Of a stretch of 64,000 bases of DNA, positions 33,810 through 46,334 are shown one piece after another. Origin of the DNA: Luzula sylvatica (taxonomy: Eukaryota > Streptophyta > Magnoliopsida > Poales > Juncaceae); the NCBI GenBank assembly GCA_946800325.1, contig OX326960.1, positions 22,435,150-22,499,149 of the forward strand, in the 5' to 3' direction. The notes under the pieces were generated by a model, which was not told where the DNA came from, searched no databases, and saw only the letters and a list, made by a program, of their open reading frames with translations. Made by a program: the position numbers and the translations under genes. How positions within the stretch are numbered: position 1 is the first letter of the stretch; each line of letters opens with the position of its first letter.

Positions 33810-35657
33810 TTGGAACAATTAGGTCTGTCTAGACGACCTTTCGATGTTGGCAGCCCGCAGCATGCGTGTCAATACTGCAGAGCTCAGTTTTGGGATCGCG
33901 AAAAAATACAAACACTATCAACAAGAGGAAGGCCAGTGTATACGTTATGTTGCCATGAGGGTCGAGTACAATTTCCTCAATTGGCGAACCCGCCTTTAAT
34001 ATTAGACACATTACTTACCGCAACCGACTCCGAGATATCTCATCATTTCAAGGAAAATATCCGATTGTACAATTCCATGTTCTCTTTCACATCGATGGGA
34101 GCGAACGTTGATGACCGAATAAATGATGGTTGTGGACCATACGTTTTCAAAGTGTGTGGACAAATATGTCATTGAATAGGCTCCCTTCTACCAATTGAAG
34201 GAAACAAACCAGTGTTAGCACAACTTTACATGTACGATACTCAAAATGAATTATGAAATCGAATAAATACATTTGCGACTAACAACATCAACCAACAACC
34301 ACGACCTCATATTATCCGTGATTTGATGCACATGTTATGCACAATCATTTCAAAACATTCAAGAACAATGCAACCTCAACGACATCCAACATTTTAATAT
34401 ACGTCTTATTGCTACACGAAACAATAATTCATCACAATATACACCTCCAACAATAAGTGAAGTTGTTGGCTTAGTTGTTGGAGACATATCATCTGAACAA
34501 GAGCAACGTGATATTATAGTTCGTCATCGAACTAACGGATTACAACGTATCCAATCATACCATCCGAGCTATATGCCAATGCAATATCCAATCCTTTTTC
34601 CATATGGAGAAGACAGATATCATTTGCATATAAGATACGCACAAAATATGCCAGGAACACGCAAAGTTCAAAGACAATATGTCACAATGGCCGAATATTA
34701 TCTATACAGATTACACCAACGTTTATGCGAAGTACTTACAATTTTCCGTGCCGGTCGATTATTCCAACAATATATCGTAGACGCTTATCTTTCTATCGAA
34801 CAATGTCGATTAGTCTATTTAGAAAAAAACCAAACACAACTACGATCTGAAAATTTAAACGATATCAGAACAGCAGTAGCAGAAGGCAATATATTGGGGG
34901 AGAAAATTGGTAAGCGTATAATTCTACCTGATACGCATGTTGGTAGTCCGCGGTACTTGTACCAACACTACCATGATGCAATGGGGATATGCAGAAAATA
35001 CGGAAATCCTAATATATTTGTAACAATGACATGTAATCCAAATTGGCCCGGAATATACACAATCTTATTGCCTGGTCAACGACCCGAAGACGACAGACCC
35101 GACATAATTGCACGCATATTCAACATGAAACTTGACGAACTCATAAATGATATACATAAAAAGAAAATTTTCGACGATGCTATTGCAGGTAAGATTCCTA
35201 TAACTATTGTGTAAATTACATTTTAACGTGTCAATATTTCATATAACAATTACACATATTACAACTTAACATGTCAATAATTCACATCATGCTTGCAGTC
35301 GTCTACTCGGTGGAGTTCCAGAAAAGGGGACTACCACATGTTCATATTGTCGTGTTGCTCGCCTCGCGTTACAAGTTAAAAACTCCGCATGACGTAGATC
35401 GTGTTGTCGCAGCCGAAATACCTGATTGTAACAATGACCCAGAAGCATATAATGTAGTTACGTCGTTTATGCTCCACGGTCCATGTGAAACAATGAACCC
35501 AACATCGCCATGTATGAAAAATGGTCTCTGTTCGAAACAATTCCCAAAACAATTTCAAACAAAAACAACAATTCAAGATGATGGAACTGTACTTTACAAA
35601 AGACGTAACAATAACAATTCTTTCAACCAAAATGGAATATATCTCGATAATAGATTT
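33810..35657 (+). pseudogene. Helitron Rep/helicase, N-terminal part
   Basis: 33810-34175 encodes the cysteine-rich front (HACQYCRAQFWDRE, YTLCCHEGRVQFP). An in-frame stop after CGQICH (34173-34175) is followed by recognisable family sequence (IGSLLPIEGNKP). 34573-35190 is the Helitron_like_N domain (YVTMAEYYLYRLHQR, VGSPRYLYQHYHDAMGICRK, IFVTMTCNPNWP). A GT..AG intron (35189-35294) separates it from 35295 on, which holds the HUH nuclease motif (GLPHVHIVVLL). Translation runs to LDNRFVV, where the Copia element enters. From family knowledge this protein nicks and joins DNA during rolling-circle transposition. Confidence 0.88.
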
Positions 35658-35884
35658 GTAGTTGTTGGGTACCGGCGTCGCTACCGAGCTCCGCACAGCG
35701 AATTGAGAGGCCCGGTCCGACCCGATCCTAAGGGCCACGTCGCCGACACGAAAGTACGAATCATATTCTACGTGGAACGGCGTCGCTACCGAGCCCCGCA
35801 CAGCGGATTGAGAGGCCCGGTCCGACCCGATCCCGAGGACCACGTCACCGATCCGTGGGTACGAATCCTAAACTACGTGCATCT

Positions 35885-36342
35885 TATTGAAATTAATGTT
35901 TTTAATATATTAATTAATTATATTATGTATAATTTAAGGGCAGGATAATTATTTTGAATATGTATGTAAAATAGAAGTATCTAGAATAGGTGTCTAAAGG
36001 GGATGTCTATTAAATAAATAAGTGTCTATTAAATAGAATATAGAAGTATCTAGATAAACCAAGAGTTGTATTGAGAGGGTGCATGTGATCTATAAATGCA
36101 ACCCATCTCATATGTTTTTAGAGAGACAAAATCTCCAGAAAAATAGAGAGAGAAAAATAGAGTAAGGAGTGTGGAAAACAATCCCACCCTTATCTCGAAA
36201 CATTGTATCAATATATTATTGAGTGTGCACCTTTTGGTGTTTGTATTTATATATCCATATATTTGTGTGCCCTTTGAGAGAGTGTATCTTTATCCATTTA
36301 AAAGCAGCGTGTGATAATTGGCTTGTGCCTCTAACTCCCTGT

Positions 36343-36407
<65 letters not shown>

Positions 36408-36519
36408 AGATTTCATTTAATCATTTATTTATCCTCTTTTGTTATTCATCCCCAAAATCAAATATTCCCCAAATATTTCCTCCATCCAAAATCAATAATT
36501 AAACCCCAAAATCCCAACA
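35885..36519 (+). repeat. 5' LTR of the TRIM-like element
   Basis: Nearly identical to 37187-37812. Contains (CT)n at 36346-36402. The terminal TA instead of TG is shared by both LTRs. Confidence 0.9.
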
Positions 36520-37186
36520 AATTGGTATCAGAGCAAGGTTATCGATCGACGGTTATCGAAAGCGACGGTTATCGAGCGACGGTTATCGAGTTTAGTAGAA
36601 GTTGGAGAAGGAGTCACCAAGACAACCAAAGAGGTTATGTACTTGGGCTCATACGAACTTCACAACTAATTTCCGATTTAACGAGTATAGTAGAAGTCAA
36701 AGAAGGAGATCACCAAGACAACCAAGAAGGTTACGTATTTGGACTCCCATAAACTTCACAACTCATTATCGATTTATCGAGTTTAGTAGAAATTTGGAGT
36801 AGGAGAAGGCCACGACAACCCAAGACGGTGTGTTCGGGTTCCCACAAATTTTGCAACTCAATTTCGATGGAGAAAAATATAATTTTTTGGAGAATTATCA
36901 CGAGGGTTATTTGATCTCGCATGGTCTATGAAAAATATTAGAAGGAGAAGAAATTATCGATGGTATGGGCATGACGAAGAAAGGAGACGATTCGGAAAAA
37001 AAAAACGATCCGAAAAGAGGAAGATTCGGAAAAAGGCAATTCGAAAAAGATGATCTGAAAAAAGGACGATTCGAAAAAAAAAACCGATTAAAAAAAAACG
37101 AGTTAAAAAAAATAGACGAGCGTGACGAGAAAAAAATCACGGGGGAGCATCGAGAAAAAAAATAACGAAAAAACATTAAGGGGGAG

Positions 37187-37636
37187 TATTGAAATTAATG
37201 TTTTTAATATATTAATTAATTATATTATGTATAATTTAAGGGCAGGATAATTATTTTAAATGTGTATGTAAAATAGAAGTATCTAGAATAGGTGTCTAAA
37301 GGGGATGTCTATTAAATAAATAAGTGTCTATTAAATAGAATATAAGTATCTAGATAAACCAAGAGTTGTATTGAGAGGGTGAATGTGATCTATAAATGCA
37401 ACCCATCTCATATGTTTTTAGAGAGACAAAATCTCCAGAAAAATAGAAAGAGAAAAATAAAGTAAGGAGTGTGGAAAACAATCCCACCCTTATCTCGAAA
37501 CATTGTATCAATATATTATTGAGTGTGCACCTTTTGGTGTTTGTATCTATATATCCATATATTTGTGTGCCCTTTGGGAGAGTGTATCTTTATCCATTTA
37601 AAAGCAGCGTGTGATAATTGGCTTGTGCCACTAACT

Positions 37637-37700
<64 letters not shown>

Positions 37701-37812
37701 AGATTTCATTTAATCATTTATTTATCCTCTTTTGTTATTCATCCCCAAAATCAAATATTCCCCAAATATTTCCTCCATCCAAAATCAATAATTAAACCCC
37801 AAAATCCCAACA
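37187..37812 (+). repeat. 3' LTR of the TRIM-like element
   Basis: Differs from the 5' LTR by a few substitutions and the length of the (CT)n run (37640-37696). Confidence 0.9.
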
Positions 37813-39007
37813 CATCTACCTATGAATATAACTATTATAGACATAGAACCATACCACGTGAAATTGATCATGGAGAAGGGTTGACTGCGTAGTTGCTTTC
37901 CTCGCTTCGATTCCGGTAAGACGCACGTCCCACGCCCGTGCGATTCGACACCTTGCTCGAAGCTTCTTTTGTCAAATACAACCGGATTGCTTTCCGATTT
38001 GCTCCTCGACTGTCCTCGAACTTGCTCTCGTTAGATCAAAGCAAAGGTTTCAGATGAAACCTCTCCACTCGTATCCACCGTGAGCCTCGTCTCTCGGTTA
38101 CGCGCGATTGCCCTAAAATCGCCGTAAACTTGCTCTAATCAAACAACCTCTAATGGTGTTTTTAGCTGTCTATTACTTGTCCAACAAGTTCTCTAATCTC
38201 TGTAGAATGACTGGTTAGAGAGAGGAAAGATCACCTTGATCTTTATATTAAACACCCTATTAATGAGGATGAATGAGTATCTTTCACAAAACTGCCATTC
38301 CAGAATTCGGACTACAATCCGTCATGACGCACTATAGTCCGTCAAGATGGACGTATCACATTCACTGAACTAGCCGTTACTACTTAGCTCCGTCATGACG
38401 GACCATCTTGTCCGTCGTGACGCAGCTCCTGTTGGGTATCGGCGTCACTACCGAGTCCCGCGCGGCGGATTGTGAAGCCCGGTCCGACCCGATCCCGAGG
38501 ACCATGTCGACGACTCGATCGTACAAATCCCAAACTATGTGCAACTACCTATTAAATTAAGGGCATGTTTGGATGGCTGTAGTTATGACAGTTAGTAATA
38601 GCTATTGCAGTAATTGCCTTTATTCCATTGTTTGGTTGAAAGTAATTGCAAAAACGAGTGTAGTTGGATATGCAAAAGACTTCCTACTGCTGCAGATATA
38701 TCTTTCCTCGGAACAGCAAGAATCACGAAAACTGCAAATAGAAAATCTGGCGGGAAATTATTTCTTCTCTTTCATCTTCACCGCCAAAAGTTTTTTTTTC
38801 TCTTTTCTCCAAATCTTCACCACCAAAACAAACCTCACTTCTCATTTTTATGATAAGCTTCTACTTCTCCGCCAAAAATTTGTCTTCTCTGAGTTTATGG
38901 TAAGCTTCTCCTTCTCTCAAAAATGTTTAAAAGCTGTTTGAGCTGCTTGTGGTCATTTTACTTGGTCCATGTACATAACTTCTCTGCTTCTATGTTATAG
39001 CTGCGTA

Positions 39008-39010
<3 letters not shown>

Positions 39011-39060
<50 letters not shown>
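39011..39060. repeat. (CT)n microsatellite
   Basis: CT run in the 5' non-coding part of the PIF/Harbinger element. Confidence 0.95.
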
Positions 39061-39063
<3 letters not shown>

Positions 39064-39627
39064 GTGTCATGTGTGTGTTCATGAACTGTACATTAAATTA
39101 TCCAATTTTTCCCTAAATTATTTTTCCAAATCGAATTTTAATTTCTATTTTATAAACTTGTCCTAAAATTGATTTACTTTTGTCCAAATTTCTATCTTGT
39201 AGATGGACCTAAAGCTGTGGGATTTTTTAAAATTTTACCTTAGTCGCCTCTAACTTGTTCGATGAATTGCCGTTTATACAAATTTCTTAGTAATGAGTTG
39301 AATATATCCAAGTAAATCTTATGTTCTTGTACAATGGTTTACTAAATACAAGCAAGACAATTTAATAATGGTTTATATCTTGCATCAAAGGCAATTTAGT
39401 TTGTCCTTAACTTGTTCGATGAAATGTCAATTATCAAATTTCTTATTAACAAATTGAATAATATCCAAGAATAGTCATCTTGTGTATTATTTTGTCCTTA
39501 GACTTCTTTTTGGTTCAAACTTCAAACTTCAAGCTTCATACACACTATTTTTTTTGGTTCAAAATAGATTTTTTTTCCTTTTATACAAACTCAAACAAAA
39601 AGTACTAATGGATGGCACTTAATTTGT

Positions 39628-41862
39628 GTGATGTATATAGATTTCACGATGTTAAGCGAGGAACAACAGAGAGCTGTTTTGAGCACTACAGGTGCGGCTT
39701 TTATTATTTTGAAGCTTCTCGAAGAACATCAAAGTAAATGTGAATCGAGCAAAATTCCTCCACATAAAATAGACATGAGACATTCATTGAGAAATTCATA
39801 TATAATACGTGTGATTCACGAGTCTGATGTTGGGTGTGTTGCTATGACTCGAATGAGAAGGAGTGTTTTTTTTGGGTTATGCGATATCATGAAGAGCAAA
39901 AGGTTGATGTGGGATACCTTATTTGTAACGCTCGAAGAACAAATGACCATATTTCTCCGTGTGATAGCTCACAGTATAAGAAGTCGGGTTATTGCAAGAA
40001 ATTTCATACGATCAACCGAGACCGTTAGTCGGCATTTTCATCATGTTCTCAATGCAATTGGTAAATTGCGAGTGGACTATATAAAACCACCTAGTACAAT
40101 CACACACAGGATGATTAGCTCAAATCCAAGATTCACGCCGTTCTTTGATAATTGTGTTGGAGCTTTAGATGGAACACATATTTGTGCTAGTGTGCGAGAT
40201 AATAAAGGCCCTTTCTATGGGCGTAAGGGGTTCCCTAGCCAAAATGTCCTAGCTGCGGTTGATTTTGATCTCCGGTTTACGTATGTACTGGCCGGTTGGG
40301 AGGGTTCAGCACACGACTCTCTTATTTTGAGGAATGCACTTGAAAGAAATGATGGATTGGTTTTACCTCAAGGTAAATAATATATAATTATTTATTTTTC
40401 TGAAACATACATAAATATAACTATTTTTATTTTTATTTAATTTCTAGAAAAATACTATTTGGTAGATGCCGGGTATTCGACACGTCCAGGTTTTATTTCA
40501 CCGTTTAGAGGGGTAAGATATCATCTAAAAGGGCCCGTTTGGCAAGCGATGGAATAGAAGAATAGAAGAATAGGGAATAGTCAATTAAATCATTTTATTC
40601 TAACATTGTTCGCCAAAGCTAATGGAATAAAAATGTAGGTTTAAAAAGAATGAATGATGCTAATGACCAAAATGCCCTTATCGTATAACTTAATTTTTTC
40701 TCAAATTAAAATCAAATAATAATAATAATAGTATCAGCACCATTACAAAATATGAGCACTAACCAAAATATGCCTCATGCTCAAATTAATCAAAATAAGG
40801 GCTTAATTCAGATTTAGACATCAATAGCATTATACAGAGTCTTAATTTCAGATTTAATTGAAGCTTCAGAAAAAGGCTTGAGAATAAATAGTTACAATGA
40901 AGCTTGAGAAGAAAAAGGGCTTCAATGGCAATCAACTTAATCAAGAGTCTTAGCAAATTAATCAACAAAACTGCCTTTTAATTAAAGAAACAAACCCAAA
41001 TTCATACCTTGCCTCATGCTCAGATTGATACCTTGCTCAATTTCGTTTCTCCATCAGTTAGGTAACGATAGTCGTCAATGGAGGCGTCAAAAAATATGCC
41101 AGAGATGGATCTCTTTGGATAACATAAAAAACGAATATGTATCTGCAAAGAATCTTTTCTGAGATGGTTGTCCATGGATTGCCGAAAAGTCGCTGGAGAA
41201 AGAATGGGAGGAGGTTTTGTGATGGAAGTTCATGGGAAAAACAAAATAGAAGAGAGATCGAGAAAATAATATTTTACTTCACATCTTTGCCACATCAGCT
41301 TCAAATGGAATAGGTAAGGGTAATTTCGTCTCTTGTTTTGCTCTATTCGGTGGAATAAGCTATATTCCATGATTTATATGGAATGGAGTAATTCTATTTT
41401 TGAGCTTTTATTCCGAGTTAATCAGTCTCTGTTCGGTTGGAATAGAGCATTTAATCCGCTCTATTCCTCTATTCTGCCCTATTCCACCGCAAACGAACAC
41501 CACCAAAGAGTTTTTTTGATCACCCCCCTTCGAATAATAAGGAATTGTTCAATCATAGACATTCGTCTTTGCGAACTACTATTGAACGTGCATTTGGTGC
41601 TTTGAAGAACCGTTTTAAAATTCTTAGTTTTGGGTCGTTCTTTCGATATCCCACTCAAGTAGATATTGTTCTTGCATGTTGTGTCATTCATAATTACATT
41701 TTAGAAGATGGTATCGATTTATTTGTACCGACAATTGAACAATGCCAAACAACAAATTATAGAGGGTCGACAACTTCAATCGAGTCAAGAGATGAAACAC
41801 AAGAATGGATAGCCCTTAGAAATCAAATAATGAATCAAATGGGGGAAATGAATGGAAATTAA
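39628..41862 (+). pseudogene. PIF/Harbinger transposase (DDE_Tnp_4), interrupted
   Basis: Exon 1 39628-40372 (ATG at 39631), intron 40373-40447, exon 2 40448-40530, then a 0.97-kb insertion, then 41505-41862. The catalytic triad is complete: first D in VGALDGTHI, second D in YLVDAGYSTRPGF, E in TTIERAFGALKNRF. The first part reads MLSEEQQRAVLSTTGAAF and the end QIMNQMGEMNGN. Besides the insertion there is one extra T in a T run at 41511-41517 that shifts the frame. From family knowledge the enzyme cuts and pastes PIF-type elements at TTA/TAA sites. Confidence 0.88.
40531..41504. mobile_element. Non-autonomous DNA element inside the PIF transposase
   Basis: Ends gggcccgtttgg..atggaatagaa and (reverse complement) ggtgttcgtttgcggtggaataggg, both followed by repeated GAATAG blocks. 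It separates RYHLK from the downstream DHPPSNNKELF. Possible target duplication aaa. Superfamily unclear. Non-coding. Confidence 0.72.
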
Positions 41863-42821
41863 TTGTTTTTCTAATCTTTTGTTTTTCCCAAACAGCAAAC
41901 AAACAGTAATTTTATTTTGGTTATTTCTCATATTTGTTCAACTTAGAAGAAGACACGATTTGAATTGAATTTCATATCTATTTGATTGTTAACTACTTAT
42001 TATGTTCCAGATTAAGGTGTTACTTTTTTTTTGTCCTCTGTATATTTTTTTTTATATATTCCAGATCTTTTATTTATCTTTTTTGGAAAAAATATTGTTT
42101 TTGATAGATAAATTTATTAATTGTCTGTATAGTAATCACAAATGAACATTATTTTATTATTTACAATTGAATTATTTTTAATTAACATGTACACTTGAGT
42201 TAAAATGAGTGCTAATCAATCTGGGATTGATTTTGAATATTGGGAGTTAATCACATGATTTTAAGGGATATTATTTGAGCTTAACTACATTTGCTTTCAT
42301 TTGTTTTATCCAAACAACATATTTGTAACAACAACATTTACAATTACTTATGTCCAAACATTGATAATTACAATGTAATTGCAGTAGTGGTAACACGAGA
42401 ATTCCAACCACTGCAGTAGTATATAATACCACTTTCAAAACATGCGCTAACTCTTAATTCATAGAGAATCATACCGCGTGAAATTGATCACGGAGACGGG
42501 TTGACTGCGTAGTTGCTTTGCTCTTGCTTCGACTCTGGCGACATGCATGTCCCACGTCCGCACGATTCGACACCTAATTCGAAGCTCCGATTTGTCGTAT
42601 ACAACCGGAATTTCTCCGGTTTGTCTCCGACCTTTCTCTCAATTGATCACGCCAAAAAATCTCACGTGAGATTTCTCTACTCGTATCCACCTCGAGCTAG
42701 GGTCTTTCGGTTGTTGCAAATTCCCCTAAAATTTCCACAAACTTGCTCAAGATGTAATATCTTTCTCTTCTAACTTGTCTCACAAGTATCTCTCTTTCAG
42801 ATCTAGAATTGACCAGCAAGC

Positions 42822-42860
<39 letters not shown>

Positions 42861-43247
42861 TTGCTCAGATCTTATAATCAAAGCCTCCATTAATAGGGCA
42901 TTAATGAGTATCAAAACCGTCAATCCAGAATTCGGATCACAGTGCGTCATGACGCACAACTTGGTGCGTCCTGACGGACCAGTCACTATTACTTAATCAA
43001 ACAGTTATACAGGTGTTCCGTCATGACGCACTGAATGGTGCGTCATGACGTTATACTCACAGATTGGACTATACAGAAATACACTAGGGTGCGTCATGAC
43101 GGACCATATGGTGCGTCGTGACGGACTATGTAATTTTTGTGATATTTGCATAATCTTATTATGCATCCAATCGTTCCGACGAACGCGTACGTTCATCTAC
43201 CCTCATGTCTACAATCTACTAGTTGATCTGTAACTGTATTTCCTTCA

Positions 43248-44386
43248 GTTTCCCACTTAGTTCAAGATCCAACTAAAGAAAGTACTAGTGTACATCTCAT
43301 GTACACATAACCTTAGAGATTGAAATTTGAGCCCGAAATAAGACAGCTCTTTGTGTGACCGCGTAGGTTCGTATCAAGCAATGGCAGTGAACTTATGCCT
43401 AAGTTCACGGGCTCATGAGAGAGATCTAGGAAGAAATCCATCATAGTTTTCCCACGTTGAAAACGAAAATGATTGTGATCATTTATACCCATCTCGAACA
43501 GTGGTGTTTAGCTCTCTTGTTCACGATATCCGTCAATCAAAAAGCACGGTAATAGTCATCATTATAATTTGATTGACTAAACTTATGTTTCGATGCCGAA
43601 TTGAATCAACAAACACAATCGATATTAACTATTAATATCATTGGCTCTGGCCAGAGATTTCGTTGATCAATTCATCGATAGGCCTAAGGGATATCTCTTT
43701 CTCTAGAAAGGAATAATTTCTATCTTGATGATTCACATCAAATTCCATGTTTCAGATAATGCCCGATCATGATCCCATGACCATCCTGTTACAGATAGTG
43801 GAAGATTATATCTAAGCATCATATTACGCACGGAAAAATGATCCATGATCATCTCAAGTGTGAAGAACTAAGATCACATTCGTTACGATTCCATCTATAA
43901 TGACTAAACCATGTCATGGTATCGTACTTTTGGTCAAGTCACAATATGCATAACCTAATGCATATCCATATTCCCGATTCGACAAACTCTTTGTCCTATG
44001 ATTAGCAAAACATAATCATCACCTCCGTGAATATGCTAGTGTACATGTTAGTCTATTATCTTATAATAGATATACTTATCTCATAAGTATCCTAATCATG
44101 ACTAGGGACATTTTGAAATATAACTTTTGAAATGTGACGGTTTTACTTAACATGATCACGTATCTCGTAGACGCTCACACAAGTCATAAATCAAGGTTCG
44201 TGTAATCAAATTATACAACCACGCACAAGTTTTCATATAAGAGATAAATGCAAATAAAATATAAAATTTTGAAATTGCATTAATATAGCATAAGTCTTGG
44301 GTGATACATCGTTTACAACAAATAACTCATCATAACAACTATTGTTTTAGATAACTACAAACCAACTTCCTCCTCTAGGTATCTCA
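43248..44386 (-). other. 3' non-coding region of the Copia element
   Basis: Lies between the RNase H remnant (interrupted at 44386/52594) and the 3' LTR. There is no ORF. Long 3' spacers are known in some Copia lineages. A diverged copy is at 31240-31620. Confidence 0.65.
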
Positions 44387-45792
44387 TGTTGGTTAATTCT
44401 AACCTAGAGGGGGGTAAATTTGGCAATCTAACTTACACTTAGTTTAGATTTAAACCTAATTTACGGTGCGGAATAAATAATAATTTAGATGATAAAGATG
44501 ATACCGTACAAACACTTTGACACAAGATGTTTGTTTACGAAGTTCGGTAGGTGGTTGCTTTGTAGCTTTAACTCACCCTTTACTCGCTTAATTGACCGAC
44601 TCAATTATTTGCGAGTACCTACGTCTCCGGGAATGCCTTGTGCCTCTTTTACGCTTTCGATTGACTTCCAACTCAACTCGATTACAAGGATTTGCCTAGA
44701 TCGATTTACACGTTTCTATCGATCTATAGCTTAGGCTCTTTACAATTTGTTGCACTAGCCTATTACACTTTTTCACTAATCGAGCTACAACGTGATCGGT
44801 CACGTGAGTGGGATACGATTAGTGGAGAATATCGAAAGTAGATCAACGATCTAAAGAGGTTTCTCAAGCTATCAATGGATATAGAAAATCACAGCTTAGG
44901 GTTTCTCTCTTTTTAGGTTTGAAAGTTTGAAATTGAGGAAGTGGGAGAAAGAGACCCATGAAGGATTCTATTTATACTCTCTATAGAAATCCTTCAGAAA
45001 ACTTGAAGTGCGTTCGAACGCATACAGTCCGTTCAGAACGCACTTGAAGTTTGCACTAGCCGTTTCAAAATAACGTGCAAGTACATCTTGGGTCCGTTCG
45101 AACGGACAATATCCGTTCGTAACGGACTCAATTATACATAGCATTTTGCGTTCACAGGAACAAGAGTCCGTTCAATGCACTGAAAAGTGGGTGAACGGAT
45201 TCCAGGTTATTCGTTCGAACGCACATGTGTGTTCGTTCGAACGCATACATCCCTGTGACATTTTCCGTTCACAGGAAGGATTGTCCGTTCAACGCACTCA
45301 GAAGGTTGGTGAACGGATTCTAATTATCCGTTCGAACGGACATGATTGTTCGTTCGAACGCACACATCCCTGTGACACGTTTGGTTCTAATCAAGCTTTA
45401 AAGTTTTGATATTTAGCAAGTCCGTTCTGAACGGACTTTGAGTTCGTTCAGAACGCACTTCCTGCTTGACTGAACTTTTTGTTATTTTGAACATGATTTT
45501 ACTTGAGTTCTACTAGGTTTGTACCTATGGTTTATTTGTGGCGTATCCCACTCACGGAAGGCTTCAACATCTTGAGTCTTGATGTATTCCAATGGCCTTC
45601 CTTGTGTTCTTCTTTTCTTGTTTATGTTGAGACTTCATGTCCTGATTCTTGATGTAATCCAATGAAGTCTTCCTTCACAAGTCCTCCTTCATCTTCGTAT
45701 CGTACCTATGTTATCCTGCATTTTTCTGGATGTATACATTAGTACGGACAGTGTTTTGAAATAATCAAACTATAAGGAAATTTGAACGAACA
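44387..45792 (-). repeat. 3' LTR of the young LTR element
   Basis: TG..CA ends (tgttggtt..gaacgaaca). Holds at least ten palindromes of type CGTTCGAACG or a close variant at 45005-45460. A TATA-like 'tataaata' on the minus strand (plus 44970-44977) lies just downstream of them in the direction of transcription. Confidence 0.92.
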
Positions 45793-46334
45793 AACTCCCC
45801 CTTTTGATTAATTTCAAAACACCGTCGGTTTGGAGAGTTTCACGATTTAGTTGAGAACTTTCCGTACGATCGTTTCTCCCCCATTTTGAAAGAGATCAAA
45901 AGGGCCAAGGAGACTTCATCAACGGAAGGCTCCCCCTAAATGCGAGCTCCCCCTCAAAGAATGAATTGATGAATGTATGAGCTCGTAAATATGATCAAAT
46001 TCTTTTGTTTTGAATGACAAAAATCTTTTCACATTTGATATTTTTAAGAAAATAAAACAGTTTTTATGTGTGCGTTCCGAACGAAAAAGTAATGCGTTCG
46101 AACGCACTTGCATCTGGACTGATAGGTTATGAAAAAAAATCAAAAATAGATGCAACAGTTGATAATACTCAGACTGACACTAAATCAAATCTACTCAGTT
46201 CAAGGCATGACACATGCCGATACAAACACACACATAACACTAAACAAATCAATTGTTCACAAATAAAACTTATGACATAACACCTAGATTATAACACACA
46301 CACATTAAACTTTTGACATCTCCGGCAATCACAT

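Larger units (their letters stand above)
35885..37812 (+). mobile_element. TRIM-like non-autonomous LTR element
   Basis: Two LTRs (35885-36519, 635 bp; 37187-37812, 626 bp) starting tattgaaatt and ending cccaaca are flanked by catct (35880-35884 and 37813-37817). The primer-binding site tggtatcagagc (36523-36534, initiator Met tRNA type) follows the left LTR and the purine tract aagggggag (37178-37186) precedes the right one. The 667-bp interior has no protein; it holds short cgacggttatcga repeats, three repeats of about 95 bp ('gtttagtagaa') and an A-rich 'gattcgaaaaa' array. The LTRs carry a TATA-like 'ctataaatg' and long (CT)n runs. Confidence 0.92.
35663..38428 (-). repeat. Partial extra LTR of the Copia element (with TRIM inserted)
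   Basis: LTR sequence 35663-35884 plus 37818-38428. Compared with the 3' LTR (38429-43247) it lacks about 220 bp at its minus-strand start and has an internal tandem duplication of about 110 bp near its end ('cggcgtcgctaccgag' at 35673 and 35783). It abuts the full LTR head to tail. Confidence 0.82.
38561..42447 (+). mobile_element. PIF/Harbinger DNA transposon
   Basis: Left end gggcatgtttggatgg and (reverse complement) right end gcgcatgttttgaaag, with further matching subterminal blocks ('gcagtaattgc', 'gtttgg', 'aagtaattg'). The target TAA is duplicated (38558-38560 and 42448-42450), as expected for this superfamily. It carries a DDE transposase split by another element. The SANT/Myb-type accessory ORF usual in the family is not seen. 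Length without the inner insertion is about 2.9 kb. Confidence 0.88.
38429..43247 (-). repeat. 3' LTR of the Copia element, split by PIF/Harbinger
   Basis: LTR parts 38429-38560 and 42451-43247, together about 930 bp. Begins tgttgggtatcgg and ends tttccttca. Internal palindromes with core CATG (for example gtgcgtcatgacg at 43037 and 43090) lie at 42945-43130. On the minus strand a purine-rich 'aactaagtgggaaac' precedes it, as a polypurine tract should. Confidence 0.85.

Noticed and set aside
36965..37165. Lys-rich 66-aa ORF in the TRIM-like element
   Set aside because: Product of an A-rich tandem repeat; no Gag or other domain.
36223..37795. ORFs rich in Ser-Leu repeats
   Set aside because: They translate CT microsatellites in the LTRs of the TRIM-like element.
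44489..45409. ORFs in the LTR (81 and 87 aa, repeated at 51290-52210)
   Set aside because: They are on the strand opposite to transcription of the element and run through the palindrome repeats.
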